Assembly: GCA_015075075.1 (NCBI GenBank)
Contig: JABTVA010000005.1
Span: 121,944-185,943, forward strand
Direction of reading: 5' to 3'
Length of the DNA stretch: 64,000 bases
Source: Deltaproteobacteria bacterium
GTDB lineage: Bacteria; Desulfobacterota; GWC2-55-46
Shown: positions 10,903 to 19,518 of the stretch, in pieces
How the letters are laid out: every line of letters starts with the position of its first letter
How positions within the stretch are numbered: position 1 is the first letter of the stretch
Notes under the pieces: generated by a model
Told to the model about the DNA's origin: nothing
What the model saw: only the letters and a program-made list of their open reading frames with translations
The model's database searches: none
Made by a program: the position numbers and the translations under genes

Positions 10903-11667
10903 ATGATGGTCTCTGCAAGGAAGGTTCTAATTTCCGCAGTCGTCGCGCTCGGGTTGAGCTTCCCGGCCTGCCTCACGGCGGCGGACAAGCACGGCCCGCA
11001 CTGGGCTTACGAGGGGGAGCACGGCCCCGAGCACTGGGGGCACGTTTCGAAGGAGTTCCAGGCCTGCTCCGAGGGCAAGACGCAGTCCCCAATCGACCTC
11101 TCGAATGCCGCGCCCGAGGCGCTTCCAAAAATCGAATTCAGGTATGATTCATCAAGGCTCAATATCGTGAACAACGGGCACACCGTTCAGGTGAACTATG
11201 ACGGGGGCAGCTCGATAGCCGTGGACGGCTCCGAGTACAAACTTGTGCAGTTCCATTTCCATACGCCGAGCGAGCACACGGTTGACGGGAAGTCCTACGG
11301 GAACGAGATGCACCTCGTGCACAAGAACGACAAGGGGCAGCTCGCGGTCGTGGGGGTGCTTGTAGAGGAAGGGGATGAGAATAAAGCATATAGCACGATA
11401 TGGTCGAACCTCCCGGCAAAGGCCGGAGAGGAGAGGTCGGTCGAGGCGAGCATAAACGCCGGCGAGCTCATACCCTCGGAGAGCGGCTATTTCACCTACG
11501 CCGGGTCGCTTACCACCCCTCCGTGCAGCGAGAGCGTCAAGTGGATAGTGCTGAAGAGCCCCGTACAGATGTCCGCCGCCCAGATAAAGGAGATACGGGA
11601 CATAATGAACAAGAACAACAGGCCGGTGCAGCCCTTGAACGAGAGGGTCCTTAAGGTCAGCCAATAG
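10903..11667 (+). CDS. Periplasmic alpha-carbonic anhydrase
   Basis: Zinc enzyme hydrating CO2 to bicarbonate. A Sec signal peptide (residues 1-25, ending near SFPACLTAA) directs it out of the cytoplasm; the cysteine in FPAC might be a lipobox, but the context is weak. The alpha-family signature is clear: QSPIDL, zinc ligands in QFHFHTPSEH and EMHLVH, and the C-terminal TTPPCSESVKW. Start chosen at 10903 because AAAGGAG lies just upstream; ATG 10888 and 10906 are alternatives. It has its own promoter and a strong terminator, so it is monocistronic. Confidence 0.94.
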   Translation: MMVSARKVLISAVVALGLSFPACLTAADKHGPHWAYEGEHGPEHWGHVSKEFQACSEGKTQSPIDLSNAAPEALPKIEFRYDSSRLNIVNNGHTVQVNYDGGSSIAVDGSEYKLVQFHFHTPSEHTVDGKSYGNEMHLVHKNDKGQLAVVGVLVEEGDENKAYSTIWSNLPAKAGEERSVEASINAGELIPSESGYFTYAGSLTTPPCSESVKWIVLKSPVQMSAAQIKEIRDIMNKNNRPVQPLNERVLKVSQ

Positions 11668-11690
11668 GCAAGCAGGTTTCGCCTGTCCAC

Positions 11691-11721
11691 CCCTGCCGCT
11701 TTCTGCGGCAGGGTTTTTTTT
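11691..11721 (+). terminator. Rho-independent terminator after carbonic anhydrase
   Basis: Nine-base stem CCCTGCCGC / GCGGCAGGG with a short loop, then eight T residues. Confidence 0.9.
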
Positions 11722-11796
11722 ATTTCGGCTTTATAAGAGGCGTTGCGTTGCGGTAGAATATGGCGTTATAGACAGGCTTTAAGGAGGGGTTTTTAA

Positions 11797-12219
11797 ATGG
11801 ACAAGTCTTTTATCTTCGCCGTGCTCGCGGCCCTTGTGTGGGGCCTTGCGCCGGCATTCGAGAAGGTGGGCCTCAAGGGGCCCATAGACCCGTTCCTGGG
11901 CGTATTCATAAGGACGATACCCATAGCGGCCATAGTCGTCGCAGGCGTCTTTTTCATGGGGAGGATGGGCGAGGTCGCGAATATCGACTTGAGGAGCGCC
12001 CTTTTCCTTGCCGCGGGCGGAGTGCTTGCGGGCCTTCTCGGCCAGTTCGCCTTCTACTCGGCCTTGAAGGCGGGTGAGGCTTCGGTCGTGGTGCCGGTTG
12101 CCGCCACATACCCGCTCGTGGCCCTCTTCGTCTCGGTCCTTTTCCTGGGTGAGGCCTTCACCCTGCAGAAGCTCGCGGGCATAGCCCTCGTCGTCGGGGG
12201 AGTGGTGCTTCTTAAATAG
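11797..12219 (+). CDS. EamA-like / small multidrug-type transporter, single domain
   Basis: A 140-residue inner-membrane protein with four or five hydrophobic helices and one EamA repeat, half the usual ten-helix size. The N-terminal AALVWGLAPAFEKVGLKG and the C-terminal LGEAFTLQKLAGIALVVGGVVLL are the family landmarks. Single-domain members probably work as dimers. Substrate unknown. A good ribosome binding site (AAGGAGG) precedes the ATG. It converges on the M50 protease gene with only two bases between their ends. Confidence 0.85.
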   Translation: MDKSFIFAVLAALVWGLAPAFEKVGLKGPIDPFLGVFIRTIPIAAIVVAGVFFMGRMGEVANIDLRSALFLAAGGVLAGLLGQFAFYSALKAGEASVVVPVAATYPLVALFVSVLFLGEAFTLQKLAGIALVVGGVVLLK

Positions 12220-12220
12220 C

Positions 12221-13348
12221 TTATCCTTCGAGGCCGGTCTTGAACTCGAGCATTTTCATTATGTCCCGCCTCGATATGATGCCCACGAGCTCGCCGTTTT
12301 TCAGGACCGGGAAGCGCCCGATGTGGTTATTGCCCATCATCCTGGTGAGGGCGTCCAGGGCGTTGTCGTCGGGGCTCAGCGAGTCCTCGGGGCCGAGCCT
12401 CTCCATGACCTCGCCGACCCTCGTCCCGCTCCATCTTTCCCTTTCGACCGACCGGACGTTGTTGAGCGTAAGGAGCCCCGATATGCGGCCGTTGGAGGTC
12501 ACCGGGTAGCTCGCGTGGTGGTGCTTGAAGAAATAGTTCTCCACCGCGTCCGAGACGGTCTTGTCCTCGCTCACGGTAATGACGGGCGAGGACATGAGGT
12601 CCCTGACCTTAAGCCCCTCAAGCGCCCTCTTGATGACGACCTGCCTGTAGCCGCTTTCCGCGGCCTGCCTTACGAAGACGCCGATGAGCACGAACCAGAG
12701 CCCTCCGATGAAGTTCCCCACGAATATCTGCATGAAGCCCGCGACTATGAGGAAGAGGGCGAAGCCCTTGCCGATGTCGCTCGCCACCCTTGTGGCCCTG
12801 TTGACGTCTCCGGTCTTGAGCCACCAGAGGGCCCTGAAGACCCTGCCCCCGTCGAGCGGGAAGCCGGGGATCATGTTGAAGACCAGGAGCACGAGGTTGA
12901 TGAGGGCGAGATAGCTTAGAATGGAATTGAGTACCGGGTAGGTTTCGCCGCTCACGACCCTGGCGCTTATCCAGAAGAGTGCCGCGAGCACAAGGCTTGC
13001 CGCCGGGCCTGCTATGGCGATCTTCAGCTCGGTCCTGGCGTCCTCGGGCTCCTTTGTGAGCTGCGCGACCCCGCCGAATATGAAAAGGGTAATCTCCTTT
13101 ATGTCCAGGCCCAGCCTGTTGGCCGTGTAGGAGTGCGAAATCTCGTGGATAAGGACGCATACGAAAAGCAGCAGGGCCGAGACAATGCCCATTACGACGT
13201 AAGTGCCGGGGCCCAGGCCGGGTAGCGTGAAAGGAAAGTAGCCGTAGGCGAGCGACCAGGCGAAGACGGCGAATATTATGAACCAGGTATAGTCTATCGA
13301 AACCTGGATGCCGAGCACCTTGAGGAGTTTTATTCCCCTGCCGTTCAT
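12221..13348 (-). CDS. Site-2 protease-like M50 metalloprotease with two CBS domains
   Basis: Intramembrane zinc protease. The catalytic HEISH motif is at residues 68-72 in a membrane helix, and the second ligand motif is [12 protein letters not shown]. Residues 1-235 are membrane-embedded. Residues 245-375 form a pair of CBS domains ([18 protein letters not shown] and [26 protein letters not shown]) that usually sense adenine nucleotides. This layout is the common bacterial/archaeal M50B-CBS family; substrates are not known. The gene is intact, and convergent with the EamA gene. Confidence 0.93.
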   Translation of the reverse strand: MNGRGIKLLKVLGIQVSIDYTWFIIFAVFAWSLAYGYFPFTLPGLGPGTYVVMGIVSALLLFVCVLIHEISHSYTANRLGLDIKEITLFIFGGVAQLTKEPEDARTELKIAIAGPAASLVLAALFWISARVVSGETYPVLNSILSYLALINLVLLVFNMIPGFPLDGGRVFRALWWLKTGDVNRATRVASDIGKGFALFLIVAGFMQIFVGNFIGGLWFVLIGVFVRQAAESGYRQVVIKRALEGLKVRDLMSSPVITVSEDKTVSDAVENYFFKHHHASYPVTSNGRISGLLTLNNVRSVERERWSGTRVGEVMERLGPEDSLSPDDNALDALTRMMGNNHIGRFPVLKNGELVGIISRRDIMKMLEFKTGLEG

Positions 13349-13553
13349 TTCACCGCCCCCGGCTTTATTTGCCGCCTGAATGTGATTTCGAGTTCCTAAG
13401 CAACTTGTTAGAGTCTATCAGACGGGCGGTGGCGCCGCAAGACGGGGCTACCTTCGAGCCAACGCCTTGTTTTGCGGTAGAATAGGTTATACAATGCGCC
13501 TGACCGGCAGATACCATGAAGTAGCCGTACGGTCCGGGCAAAAGGTTTATCGG

Positions 13554-14285
13554 ATGAGCGCGATAGTCGAGGTAAGAGGGCTAACCAAGGTATTCAACAG
13601 GCAGAAGAAGGCCGTGGACGGCATCTCCTTCGAGATGCGCGAGGGCGAGATACTGGGCCTTATCGGCCCGAACGGCGCCGGGAAGACCACCACCCTTCAG
13701 ATGCTCCTCGGCCTCACGACACCCACCTCCGGCGAGATACGGGTATTCGGCCTCGACATCAACATCCGGAGGGAGGAGATACTCCGGCAGGTCAACTTCT
13801 CGTCCTCCTACATATCCCTGCCGTATTCTCTCACGGTCGAGGAGAACCTGACGGTCTTCTCCCGCCTCTACGGCGTGAGCGACAGGAAGGAGAGGATACG
13901 GGAGCTATTAACAGTCTTCGAGATAATCGACATAAAGGACACGCCCACGCGGAGGCTCTCTTCCGGCCAGATAACGAGGGTGTGCCTCTGCAAGGCGCTC
14001 CTCAACAGGCCCAGGGTGCTATTCCTTGACGAGCCCACCGCGAGCCTCGACCCGGACATGGCCGACAAGACGCGTAGCCTCCTTAAGAAGATAAAGGAAG
14101 AGGAGGGGCTCTCGATACTCTATACCTCCCACAACATGAAGGAGATGGAAGAGATGTGCGACAGGGTCATATTCATGGACAAGGGACGGATAATCGCCGC
14201 CGGAGACCCGGGTAGCATTCTAAGGGAGTTCGGGGGCAGGACCCTTGAGGAGGTCTTCATAAAGATAGCGAGGCCCGGGAAGTGA
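13554..14285 (+). CDS. ABC-2 type exporter, ATP-binding protein
   Basis: Cytoplasmic ATPase of an ABC-2 exporter. Walker A is GPNGAGKTT; the signature is degenerate (LSSGQITR instead of LSGGQ); Walker B is VLFLDEPTASLD, followed by the switch histidine (TSHNM). The start at 13554 gives the normal family N-terminus (MSAIVEVRGLTKVF); ATGs at 13467 and 13494 would add residues that do not resemble the family. It overlaps the permease gene by four bases. The substrate is unknown; drugs, lipids or polysaccharides are typical for this class. Confidence 0.92.
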   Translation: MSAIVEVRGLTKVFNRQKKAVDGISFEMREGEILGLIGPNGAGKTTTLQMLLGLTTPTSGEIRVFGLDINIRREEILRQVNFSSSYISLPYSLTVEENLTVFSRLYGVSDRKERIRELLTVFEIIDIKDTPTRRLSSGQITRVCLCKALLNRPRVLFLDEPTASLDPDMADKTRSLLKKIKEEEGLSILYTSHNMKEMEEMCDRVIFMDKGRIIAAGDPGSILREFGGRTLEEVFIKIARPGK

Positions 14286-15079
14286 GCCGCAGGCACCAGA
14301 GGATACTGGCCTACACCATACGCCACCTCTATCTATACAAGAGGAGCCTCCCGAGGCTCATGGAGATACTCTACTGGCCGGTCCTGGACCTCCTTGTCTG
14401 GGGTTTCGTGACCGTATATCTGTCGCGGCAGGAGGGGGCGGTGCCGGGGTTCGTCACCTTCTTCATAGGCGCGCTCATACTCTGGGACCTCCTCTTCAGG
14501 AGCCAGCAGGGCATATCCGTGTCGTTTCTCGAAGACGTATGGTCGAGGAACCTCCTCAACATATTCGTAAGCCCGCTGAGCGCGACGGAATACATACTGT
14601 CGCTCCTATTCCTGAGCACCATAAAGCTCGTCCTTACCGCGACGGTCATGGTGACGCTCGCATGGCTCCTCTACGCCTTCAACATCTTCGCGCTGGGGTT
14701 TACGCTCGTGCCGCTCGTCCTGAACCTTATCGTAATGGGGTGGGCCATAGGCATACTGACGACCTCCCTGATACTCAGGTTCGGGCAGGAGGCAGAGGTG
14801 CTCGCCTGGGGCGTTGCGCTCCTTTTTCAGCCGGTATCGGCCGTCTTCTATCCGGTCGAGGTCCTGCCGTGGTTCCTCCGAGCGATCGCCAACTACATAC
14901 CAGCGGCGCACGTCTTCGAGGGTATGCGGTTCGTCCTCAATACGGGCCAGTTTCCGGCCAGGGAAGTTGCTGCCGCAGCCGCGCTGAACATCGTCTACAT
15001 CGCGCTTTCAGTCTTTTTCTTCTACTGGAATTTCAAGGTGGTGAGGAGGAAGGGTCTGCTTGCGAAGGTTGGCGAATGA
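14282..15079 (+). CDS. ABC-2 type exporter, membrane permease
   Basis: A 265-residue protein with six hydrophobic segments and the ABC-2 pattern, including RSQQGISVSFLEDVWSRNLLN and the late QPVSAVFYPVEVLPWFLRAI motif. It begins at a GTG that overlaps the stop of the ATPase gene (GTGA), showing translational coupling. Together they form a minimal two-gene exporter. Confidence 0.92.
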   Translation: MSRRHQRILAYTIRHLYLYKRSLPRLMEILYWPVLDLLVWGFVTVYLSRQEGAVPGFVTFFIGALILWDLLFRSQQGISVSFLEDVWSRNLLNIFVSPLSATEYILSLLFLSTIKLVLTATVMVTLAWLLYAFNIFALGFTLVPLVLNLIVMGWAIGILTTSLILRFGQEAEVLAWGVALLFQPVSAVFYPVEVLPWFLRAIANYIPAAHVFEGMRFVLNTGQFPAREVAAAAALNIVYIALSVFFFYWNFKVVRRKGLLAKVGE

Positions 15080-15104
15080 ATTTTGAGCCAACAGCCTGCT
15101 AATA

Positions 15105-15150
15105 GGCCGTTCCGGCCGGCCGCTTTTTTTCGAGACCAGCCGGAACGGCC
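15105..15150. terminator. Bidirectional terminator between convergent genes
   Basis: A perfect 12-base inverted repeat, GGCCGTTCCGGC (15105-15116) and GCCGGAACGGCC (15139-15150), encloses a T run. It lies between the ABC permease and the rhodanese gene. Confidence 0.6.
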
Positions 15151-15160
15151 CGGGAAGGGG

Positions 15161-15508
15161 CTATGCCGCCTTCCCTTTGTATGCCTGCCCCTCGATGCAG
15201 TACCCCGCTTCCTTCCACTCCTTTATGCCGCCCTCGTACCTCCAGATGTCGCTGAAGCCGAGGGAGTCGAGCTTGTCGGCCGCTATGGCGCTCGCGACGC
15301 ACCGAGGGCTGGAACAGTAGAGAACCACGGTGTCGTCCTTGTTCAGGATATTGAGCGCGTCCCTGCCTATCGTCGGGGCAGGGATGTTTATGGAGCCGCA
15401 TATGTGCTCGTATTCAAAGTCCTCCGGGTCGAGCACGTTTACGAGGACGAAGCTCTCGCCGCTGTCCATCATCTCCTTGAGCTCTTCCCTTGTCAGGTCC
15501 CTTACCAT
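15161..15508 (-). CDS. Rhodanese-like sulfurtransferase domain protein
   Basis: A single rhodanese domain of 115 residues. Landmarks are VLVNVLDPEDFEYEHICGSINIP and the active-site loop VVLYCSSPRCVAS with the catalytic cysteine, then the C-terminal YEGGIKEWKEAGY. Such proteins carry persulfide sulfur or detoxify cyanide; the acceptor here is unknown. The start at 15508 (MVRDLTREEL) is preferred; the upstream extension to 15637 runs towards repeat C and does not resemble the family. Confidence 0.88.
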   Translation of the reverse strand: MVRDLTREELKEMMDSGESFVLVNVLDPEDFEYEHICGSINIPAPTIGRDALNILNKDDTVVLYCSSPRCVASAIAADKLDSLGFSDIWRYEGGIKEWKEAGYCIEGQAYKGKAA

Positions 15509-15600
15509 GGCCGGTTGCCTCCTGCTGCGCTTGAAACCCTTCGGATTGCCCGGAAGGGAATGCAGCGTAAGATAAGCCTCCCGAAGCGAAAATTTAGTTC

Positions 15601-15747
15601 TAAGGAAGCTCTGATTAATTCTCGTTTCTGCTGTCATTGCGAGGAGCTTTAGCTCCGAAGCAATCTCAAGTGATTGATTTACTTGAAGACAAGATTGCTT
15701 CGCTTCGCTCGCAATGACGGATAAATGAATGAATCAGAGCTTCCCTA
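15601..15747. repeat. Repeat C, copy 1 (MITE-like)
   Basis: The ends taaggaagctctgatta and gaatcagagcttcccta are inverted. Inside, cattgcgaggagctttagctc and the opposing gcttcgctcgcaatgac form a second nested palindrome. About 147 bases, no coding capacity. It fills most of the 292-base gap upstream of the rhodanese gene. Confidence 0.8.
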
Positions 15748-15800
15748 ATTGACTATAGACCCTTCCGGAGGGCATTTCAACGCAGGCCTATGTAACTGGG

Positions 15801-16337
15801 CTATTCCGTAAGCGAGCGGAGGGTACGGCTGTATACGCCGTAGTCGGGATCGGAAAAGAGGACGAAACGGACGAGGTCCAGGCTGCCCTTGTTATCCCCT
15901 ACGAAGTCCAGGACAGTAGAAAGGGCGATCTTCGAGGCCGCGTCGACGGGGTATCCGTATGCGCCGGTGCTTATGGACGGGAAGGCTATGGACCCGACGC
16001 CCTTTTGAACGGCGAGCTTGAGGCTTCCCCGGTATGCGCTCTCAAGGAGCATGGGCTCGTTATGGAGGCCGTCCTTGTATATCGGGCCGACGGCGTGGAT
16101 TACGAACCTGGCGCTGAGCTTCCCGCCCGTGGTCATTACGGCGCTCCCGGTCGGACAGCCGCCTATCTTCCTGCATTCTTCCATTATGGCGGGGCCGCCG
16201 GCCCTGTGTATAGCGCCGTCGACGCCGCCTCCGCCAGCGAGCCGGGAGTTCGCGGCGTTAACGATAATGTCAGTCTCCTCAAGGGTTATATCACCCTTGA
16301 GGAGAGAGATAGTGGCGCCTTCGATGATTATCTCCAA
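15801..16337 (-). CDS. Macro domain protein (ADP-ribose binding/hydrolysing)
   Basis: A stand-alone macro domain of 178 residues. ADP-ribose-binding landmarks are IIVNAANSRLAGGGGVDGAIHRAGG and the later SISTGAYGYP. Relatives such as YmdB hydrolyse O-acetyl-ADP-ribose or mono-ADP-ribose from proteins. The catalytic asparagine/glycine loop is intact. It stands alone on the minus strand, downstream of repeat D. Confidence 0.92.
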   Translation of the reverse strand: MEIIIEGATISLLKGDITLEETDIIVNAANSRLAGGGGVDGAIHRAGGPAIMEECRKIGGCPTGSAVMTTGGKLSARFVIHAVGPIYKDGLHNEPMLLESAYRGSLKLAVQKGVGSIAFPSISTGAYGYPVDAASKIALSTVLDFVGDNKGSLDLVRFVLFSDPDYGVYSRTLRSLTE

Positions 16338-16364
16338 TCCGGTCCTCCGGCGGTTTTTACTTTA

Positions 16365-16507
16365 GGCAGTCTCTAAAAATTAGAGGTTTTTCCCGCTTTT
16401 CCCGGAAGGCCGGGAATAAAAAGCGGAGCATATATGGCCATAGGTGAGCATTTTTATTCACGTAACTACCCAGAGTCCGGGGAAAAGATCAATTTTTAGA
16501 GGTTGCC
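16365..16507. repeat. Repeat D, copy 1 (MITE-like)
   Basis: The ends ggcagtctctaaaaatt and aatttttagaggttgcc are inverted. The internal words ggaaggccgggaataaaaagcggagcatatatg also occur in the copy at 31406-31545. About 143 bases. Confidence 0.8.
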
Positions 16508-16516
16508 ATTATTATA

Positions 16517-17086
16517 TCAGACAGGCCTTCTCGCAAGGATACGGTAATGAGAGGGGTTGAGCTTCGAGGACTGGACCACGTCGAAGCCGGCCTGTTCGAT
16601 AAAGGACCTGGCGTCCCCTGCCGATACGCGCTCTTCGAGAGGCGGGCCCTTGTCCTCGGCCTTTTTCTCCCAGTCAAGGAGAAGGAGCGTGCCTCCGGGC
16701 TTCAATACCCTCCTTGTCTCGCGTAGCAGCCGGACCTTGTCCCCGGTCTCGTGGAGCACGAAGGCCATCAGCGCGAAATCGGCGGTGAAGTCGGCCAGGG
16801 GGACCACGTACTCCTCTGATTTCATGAGGATGACGTTGTCAGGAGGGTTCTTTCTGTCCCTGAGGTATATGAGCATGTCCGCCTGGGTATCTACCGCAAA
16901 GGCCATGCCGGTCGGGCCTATTATCCTCGCGGCAGGTATGGTGAAGAAGCCCGGGCCCGAGCCTATATCGGCAAAGGCCTGGCCTGCCCGAAGACCTGAT
17001 TCGCGCAGAAGCCGCTCGGGGGAGAGGTCCTTTTCCCTCTCCTCGCTCATGAGCCTTTCGAGGTGCTCCGGGTTGAATTTGTGCAT
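16517..17086 (-). CDS. Class I SAM-dependent methyltransferase
   Basis: 189 residues with the Methyltransf_11/25 pattern: motif I is AFADIGSGPGFFTIPAA, the acidic end of the second strand lies in FAVDTQADM, and motif III is LKPGGTLLLLDWE. UbiE-like, but the substrate cannot be told from sequence. It shares its first bases with the end of the upstream CopD-like gene, so the two are translated together. Confidence 0.88.
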   Translation of the reverse strand: MHKFNPEHLERLMSEEREKDLSPERLLRESGLRAGQAFADIGSGPGFFTIPAARIIGPTGMAFAVDTQADMLIYLRDRKNPPDNVILMKSEEYVVPLADFTADFALMAFVLHETGDKVRLLRETRRVLKPGGTLLLLDWEKKAEDKGPPLEERVSAGDARSFIEQAGFDVVQSSKLNPSHYRILARRPV

Positions 17087-17577
17087 CAGAAGCCCCCGGT
17101 CCTGAGATAGGTGGCGAATAGGACGATAAGGAGGGCTATTATGAGGTTTGTCCTGCCGAATATCCTGGCGAGCCTCGAAAAGCCCGGCGAGCTCCGCGCC
17201 CTGGGCCCGAGCCAGAAGTCGTGTACGAGGCTCGATACGACTATGAGCGCGACGAGCGCGAGCTTTGCGGCAAGCGCCTGGCCGAAGCCCGAATGGATAT
17301 CCGGTGCAATTATTGCGGATGGCGGGAGCGCCCAGAGGTAATAGAGCATCACAGGGCCGGTCACGAGGAGCGTGATTATCGCCACCCAGCCCCAGAACCG
17401 ATACTGTTTGCCCACGACCTGGTATATCTGCGACTTGGCCTTGGGGTCAGGCACGCTCTTCAGGTACGGCGCTATGACGAGCACGAGAAAGAGCATGCCC
17501 CCTATCCAGAATATGGCGGCCAGTATGTGGAGGAGAAGAGCTGCCTGAAGGATCATCCGAAGTGCCTCCTTGAACAA
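17086..17577 (-). CDS. CopD-like four-helix membrane protein
   Basis: 163 residues with four membrane helices. The N-terminal LLLHILAAIFWIGGMLFLVLVIAPYL, with a membrane histidine, is typical of the CopD/DUF4149-like family linked to copper or haem. A conserved HDFWLGPRAR segment follows helix three. It forms a two-gene unit with the downstream methyltransferase. Function is inferred from family only. Confidence 0.75.
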   Translation of the reverse strand: MFKEALRMILQAALLLHILAAIFWIGGMLFLVLVIAPYLKSVPDPKAKSQIYQVVGKQYRFWGWVAIITLLVTGPVMLYYLWALPPSAIIAPDIHSGFGQALAAKLALVALIVVSSLVHDFWLGPRARSSPGFSRLARIFGRTNLIIALLIVLFATYLRTGGF

Positions 17578-17753
17578 GTATGCGTATAATATATCTTATT
17601 CCAGCGCGCCTTTCCATGACGTTAATCATCTTCCTGCCCGAACGCATCAACAGCCAAACCGGAGCAAAATTACCCGGCTCTCGCTTGGCGGAGGAGGGCA
17701 GGGCAGGCGCGGTACAAAGGGTCTTGGTATAATTAAATCAGGAGGTGAGGGAA

Positions 17754-17930
17754 ATGCTCGGCTGGGCTTTGACTTTCCTTATAATAGCTATAATAGCGGG
17801 GCTTTTGGGTTTCACCGGCATTGCCGGCGCGGCAGCCTGGATAGCACAGGTCCTTTTCGTCATGGCGCTCGTAATCTTCCTGGTTTTCCTGTTCCTCGGG
17901 TATTCCGGGTACAAGAAGATAACGAAATGA
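17754..17930 (+). CDS. DUF1328 (YtjA-like) small membrane protein
   Basis: A 58-residue protein of two hydrophobic helices with the DUF1328 pattern ([20 protein letters not shown], then [14 protein letters not shown]). An ideal AGGAGGTGAGGGAA ribosome binding site fixes the ATG at 17754. A TATAAT box sits at 17728-17733. Often stress-induced in other bacteria; role unknown. Confidence 0.88.
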   Translation: MLGWALTFLIIAIIAGLLGFTGIAGAAAWIAQVLFVMALVIFLVFLFLGYSGYKKITK

Positions 17931-17951
17931 CCTGAAACCTCCGCCTGAAAC

Positions 17952-17990
17952 AAAAAAGCCCTGCATGCCTGAGGCATGCAGGGCTTTTTT
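17952..17990. terminator. Bidirectional terminator
   Basis: A near-perfect 19-base inverted repeat (AAAAAAGCCCTGCATGCCT and its complement) with A and T runs on its two sides. It serves the convergent DUF1328 gene and the secreted protein gene at 18000. Confidence 0.92.
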
Positions 17991-17999
17991 GAATTCCCC

Positions 18000-18386
18000 C
18001 TAAAACCTTATACGCACAAGGTCGATGCTTTCTATCTCCTCGACCATGTCGAGTTTCTCGTCATAGAGCTTCTGCGCCTTGACAACCGGAAGACCGAGTT
18101 TTATCGTGCCGTCTTTTTCCACCTCGGCAAAGGACGAGTCATGTACGCTCCGGCCGATGCCGTAGGCGGCGCCGACCAGGACGCCTATGGCCGCGCCGGT
18201 CGGTATGTACTCGATGTGGTCGCCGGGGTCGTCTGTAAGGAACATCACGGCAGTGCCCAAGAGCCCGCCTATGAGGCCGCCGTATATAGAGTCCCTGAGG
18301 GTCCTCTGCATGGTGTCCTCGGCGAAAGCGCCGGTCGCGGAGGCGAAAAAGGCGACTGCCATGAAGAGTGTTATAATCTTTTTCAT
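18000..18386 (-). CDS. Secreted hypothetical protein with glycine-zipper segment
   Basis: 128 residues with a clear Sec signal peptide (MKKIITLFMAVAFFASATGAFA). Residues 35-60 (SIYGGLIGGLLGTAV) and 65-80 are glycine-rich, suggesting a glycine-zipper that associates with membranes. The C-terminal half is charged. No specific family recognised. Confidence 0.7.
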   Translation of the reverse strand: MKKIITLFMAVAFFASATGAFAEDTMQRTLRDSIYGGLIGGLLGTAVMFLTDDPGDHIEYIPTGAAIGVLVGAAYGIGRSVHDSSFAEVEKDGTIKLGLPVVKAQKLYDEKLDMVEEIESIDLVRIRF

Positions 18387-18634
18387 TATTATTCCCTTAT
18401 GAGCCCCGAGCGCTTTGAGCCGATGCCTTTGACGATAAACGGATGACTGCCGCTCTCAAACATGATACAGTACCAAAACGAATTCTGTCAAGCGCTTATC
18501 CCGTCTTAATAAGGCGCGCGAATCACCCAAGCCTTTCAACATCCGGTTAAGGCCCGTTCTCGAACGCGTTGCTGCCTTCTAAAAAATTTAATAATTTTGA
18601 ATAGTTACGAGCGCAAGGCGCGTTCCCGGAAGAC

Positions 18635-18662
18635 TTGACATAAGTTTAATCATAGATATACT
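18635..18662 (+). promoter_or_regulatory. Sigma70-type promoter
   Basis: Consensus TTGACA (18635-18640), 16 bases, then TATACT (18657-18662). The start codon of the next gene follows at 18679 with AGGAGGGG between. Confidence 0.75.
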
Positions 18663-18678
18663 GAGAACAGGAGGGGAG

Positions 18679-19071
18679 ATGACGATAAGTGCGGATATTT
18701 TCGACCTCGCTATCTTTTTAATCGGTTTAGGTTTTTTCATTTTAGCAATAGCATTGACCCCAGCCGTTCTTCAGCTTAAAAGGACCTTCAAGGCGGTCGA
18801 GGACCTTACCCTCGAGGCGAGGAAGACCGTCGAGATAATGAACATCATCGGTGAAAAGGCCAAGGACCAGGCCGCGGACATAGAGGAGCTCCTGGCAAGG
18901 GTAAAGGAGTTGGGCATCAAGGTCACCGGGCTTGGCGAACTACTGGTCGACAACGTCAAGCTTCCGCTCATAAGTTTCCTCAGTTTCCTTTTCGGGGCCG
19001 AGGAAGGCCTGAGGAGGTTTTTCCGCAGGGACGCAGAAAAAAAAGGAGGGGAAAAAGATGAACAACTCTAA
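18679..19071 (+). CDS. DUF948-like membrane-anchored coiled-coil protein
   Basis: 130 residues. One N-terminal membrane helix (residues 8-30) is followed by a long amphipathic helix (LKRTFKAVEDLTLEARKTVEIMNIIGEKAKDQ) typical of DUF948. The C-terminus is strongly charged. It overlaps the start of the YtxH gene by 14 bases, so the pair is co-translated. The pairing of DUF948 and YtxH proteins recurs in other genomes; proposed roles are in envelope stress. Confidence 0.72.
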   Translation: MTISADIFDLAIFLIGLGFFILAIALTPAVLQLKRTFKAVEDLTLEARKTVEIMNIIGEKAKDQAADIEELLARVKELGIKVTGLGELLVDNVKLPLISFLSFLFGAEEGLRRFFRRDAEKKGGEKDEQL

Positions 19072-19357
19072 GGGCGTGGCCATGGCTTTCCTCATAGGCG
19101 GGGTTATAGGCGCGGGGCTTGCCCTGCTTTTCGCCCCGTCTTCCGGTTACGAGACCAGGAGGAGGATAAAGGACAGCGTTGAAGACGCGGGCGACTGGAC
19201 CGTGGACAGGTACCAGGACGCGCGCTATAAAATGGCCGAGTCGTCGGGCAAGGTAAAGCAGTTCATAGGGGAGAAGAAAGAGGACCTCCAGTCAGCCTTC
19301 GAGGCCGGCAAAGAGGCCTTTCAGAAGGGCAAGGAGCGGCTTACGAGGGAATCGTAG
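19058..19357 (+). CDS. YtxH domain protein
   Basis: 99 residues with the YtxH pattern: one N-terminal glycine-rich membrane helix (AFLIGGVIGAGLALLFAPSSG), the ETRRRIKDS motif, then a charged amphipathic tail. A strong AAAAAGGAGGGGAAAAAG ribosome binding site lies inside the preceding gene. Probably a general-stress membrane protein; mechanism not known. Confidence 0.85.
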   Translation: MNNSKGVAMAFLIGGVIGAGLALLFAPSSGYETRRRIKDSVEDAGDWTVDRYQDARYKMAESSGKVKQFIGEKKEDLQSAFEAGKEAFQKGKERLTRES

Positions 19358-19518
19358 CAAAAGGCCCTGGCATACAAGCATTCAAAAGCGCGGAATCCTG
19401 GCAGGGCCCCGTTCCTCACGCGTATGCATCGCCCCACACCTCCGCCAGAGCGGAACCTGACCGGCCAGTGGAGTGCCGGCCTGCCTTGAAGTGCGCCTAA
19501 AACGAGGAGCGGGGGCTG

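Noticed and set aside
11797..12219. EamA gene as a truncated ten-helix transporter
   Set aside because: It has its own ribosome binding site, a natural C-terminus and no trace of a second half; single-domain members are known.
15601..15747. Repeat C as a CRISPR array or attachment site
   Set aside because: Copies are single, far apart and palindromic, with no spacer-repeat periodicity and no cas gene in the window.
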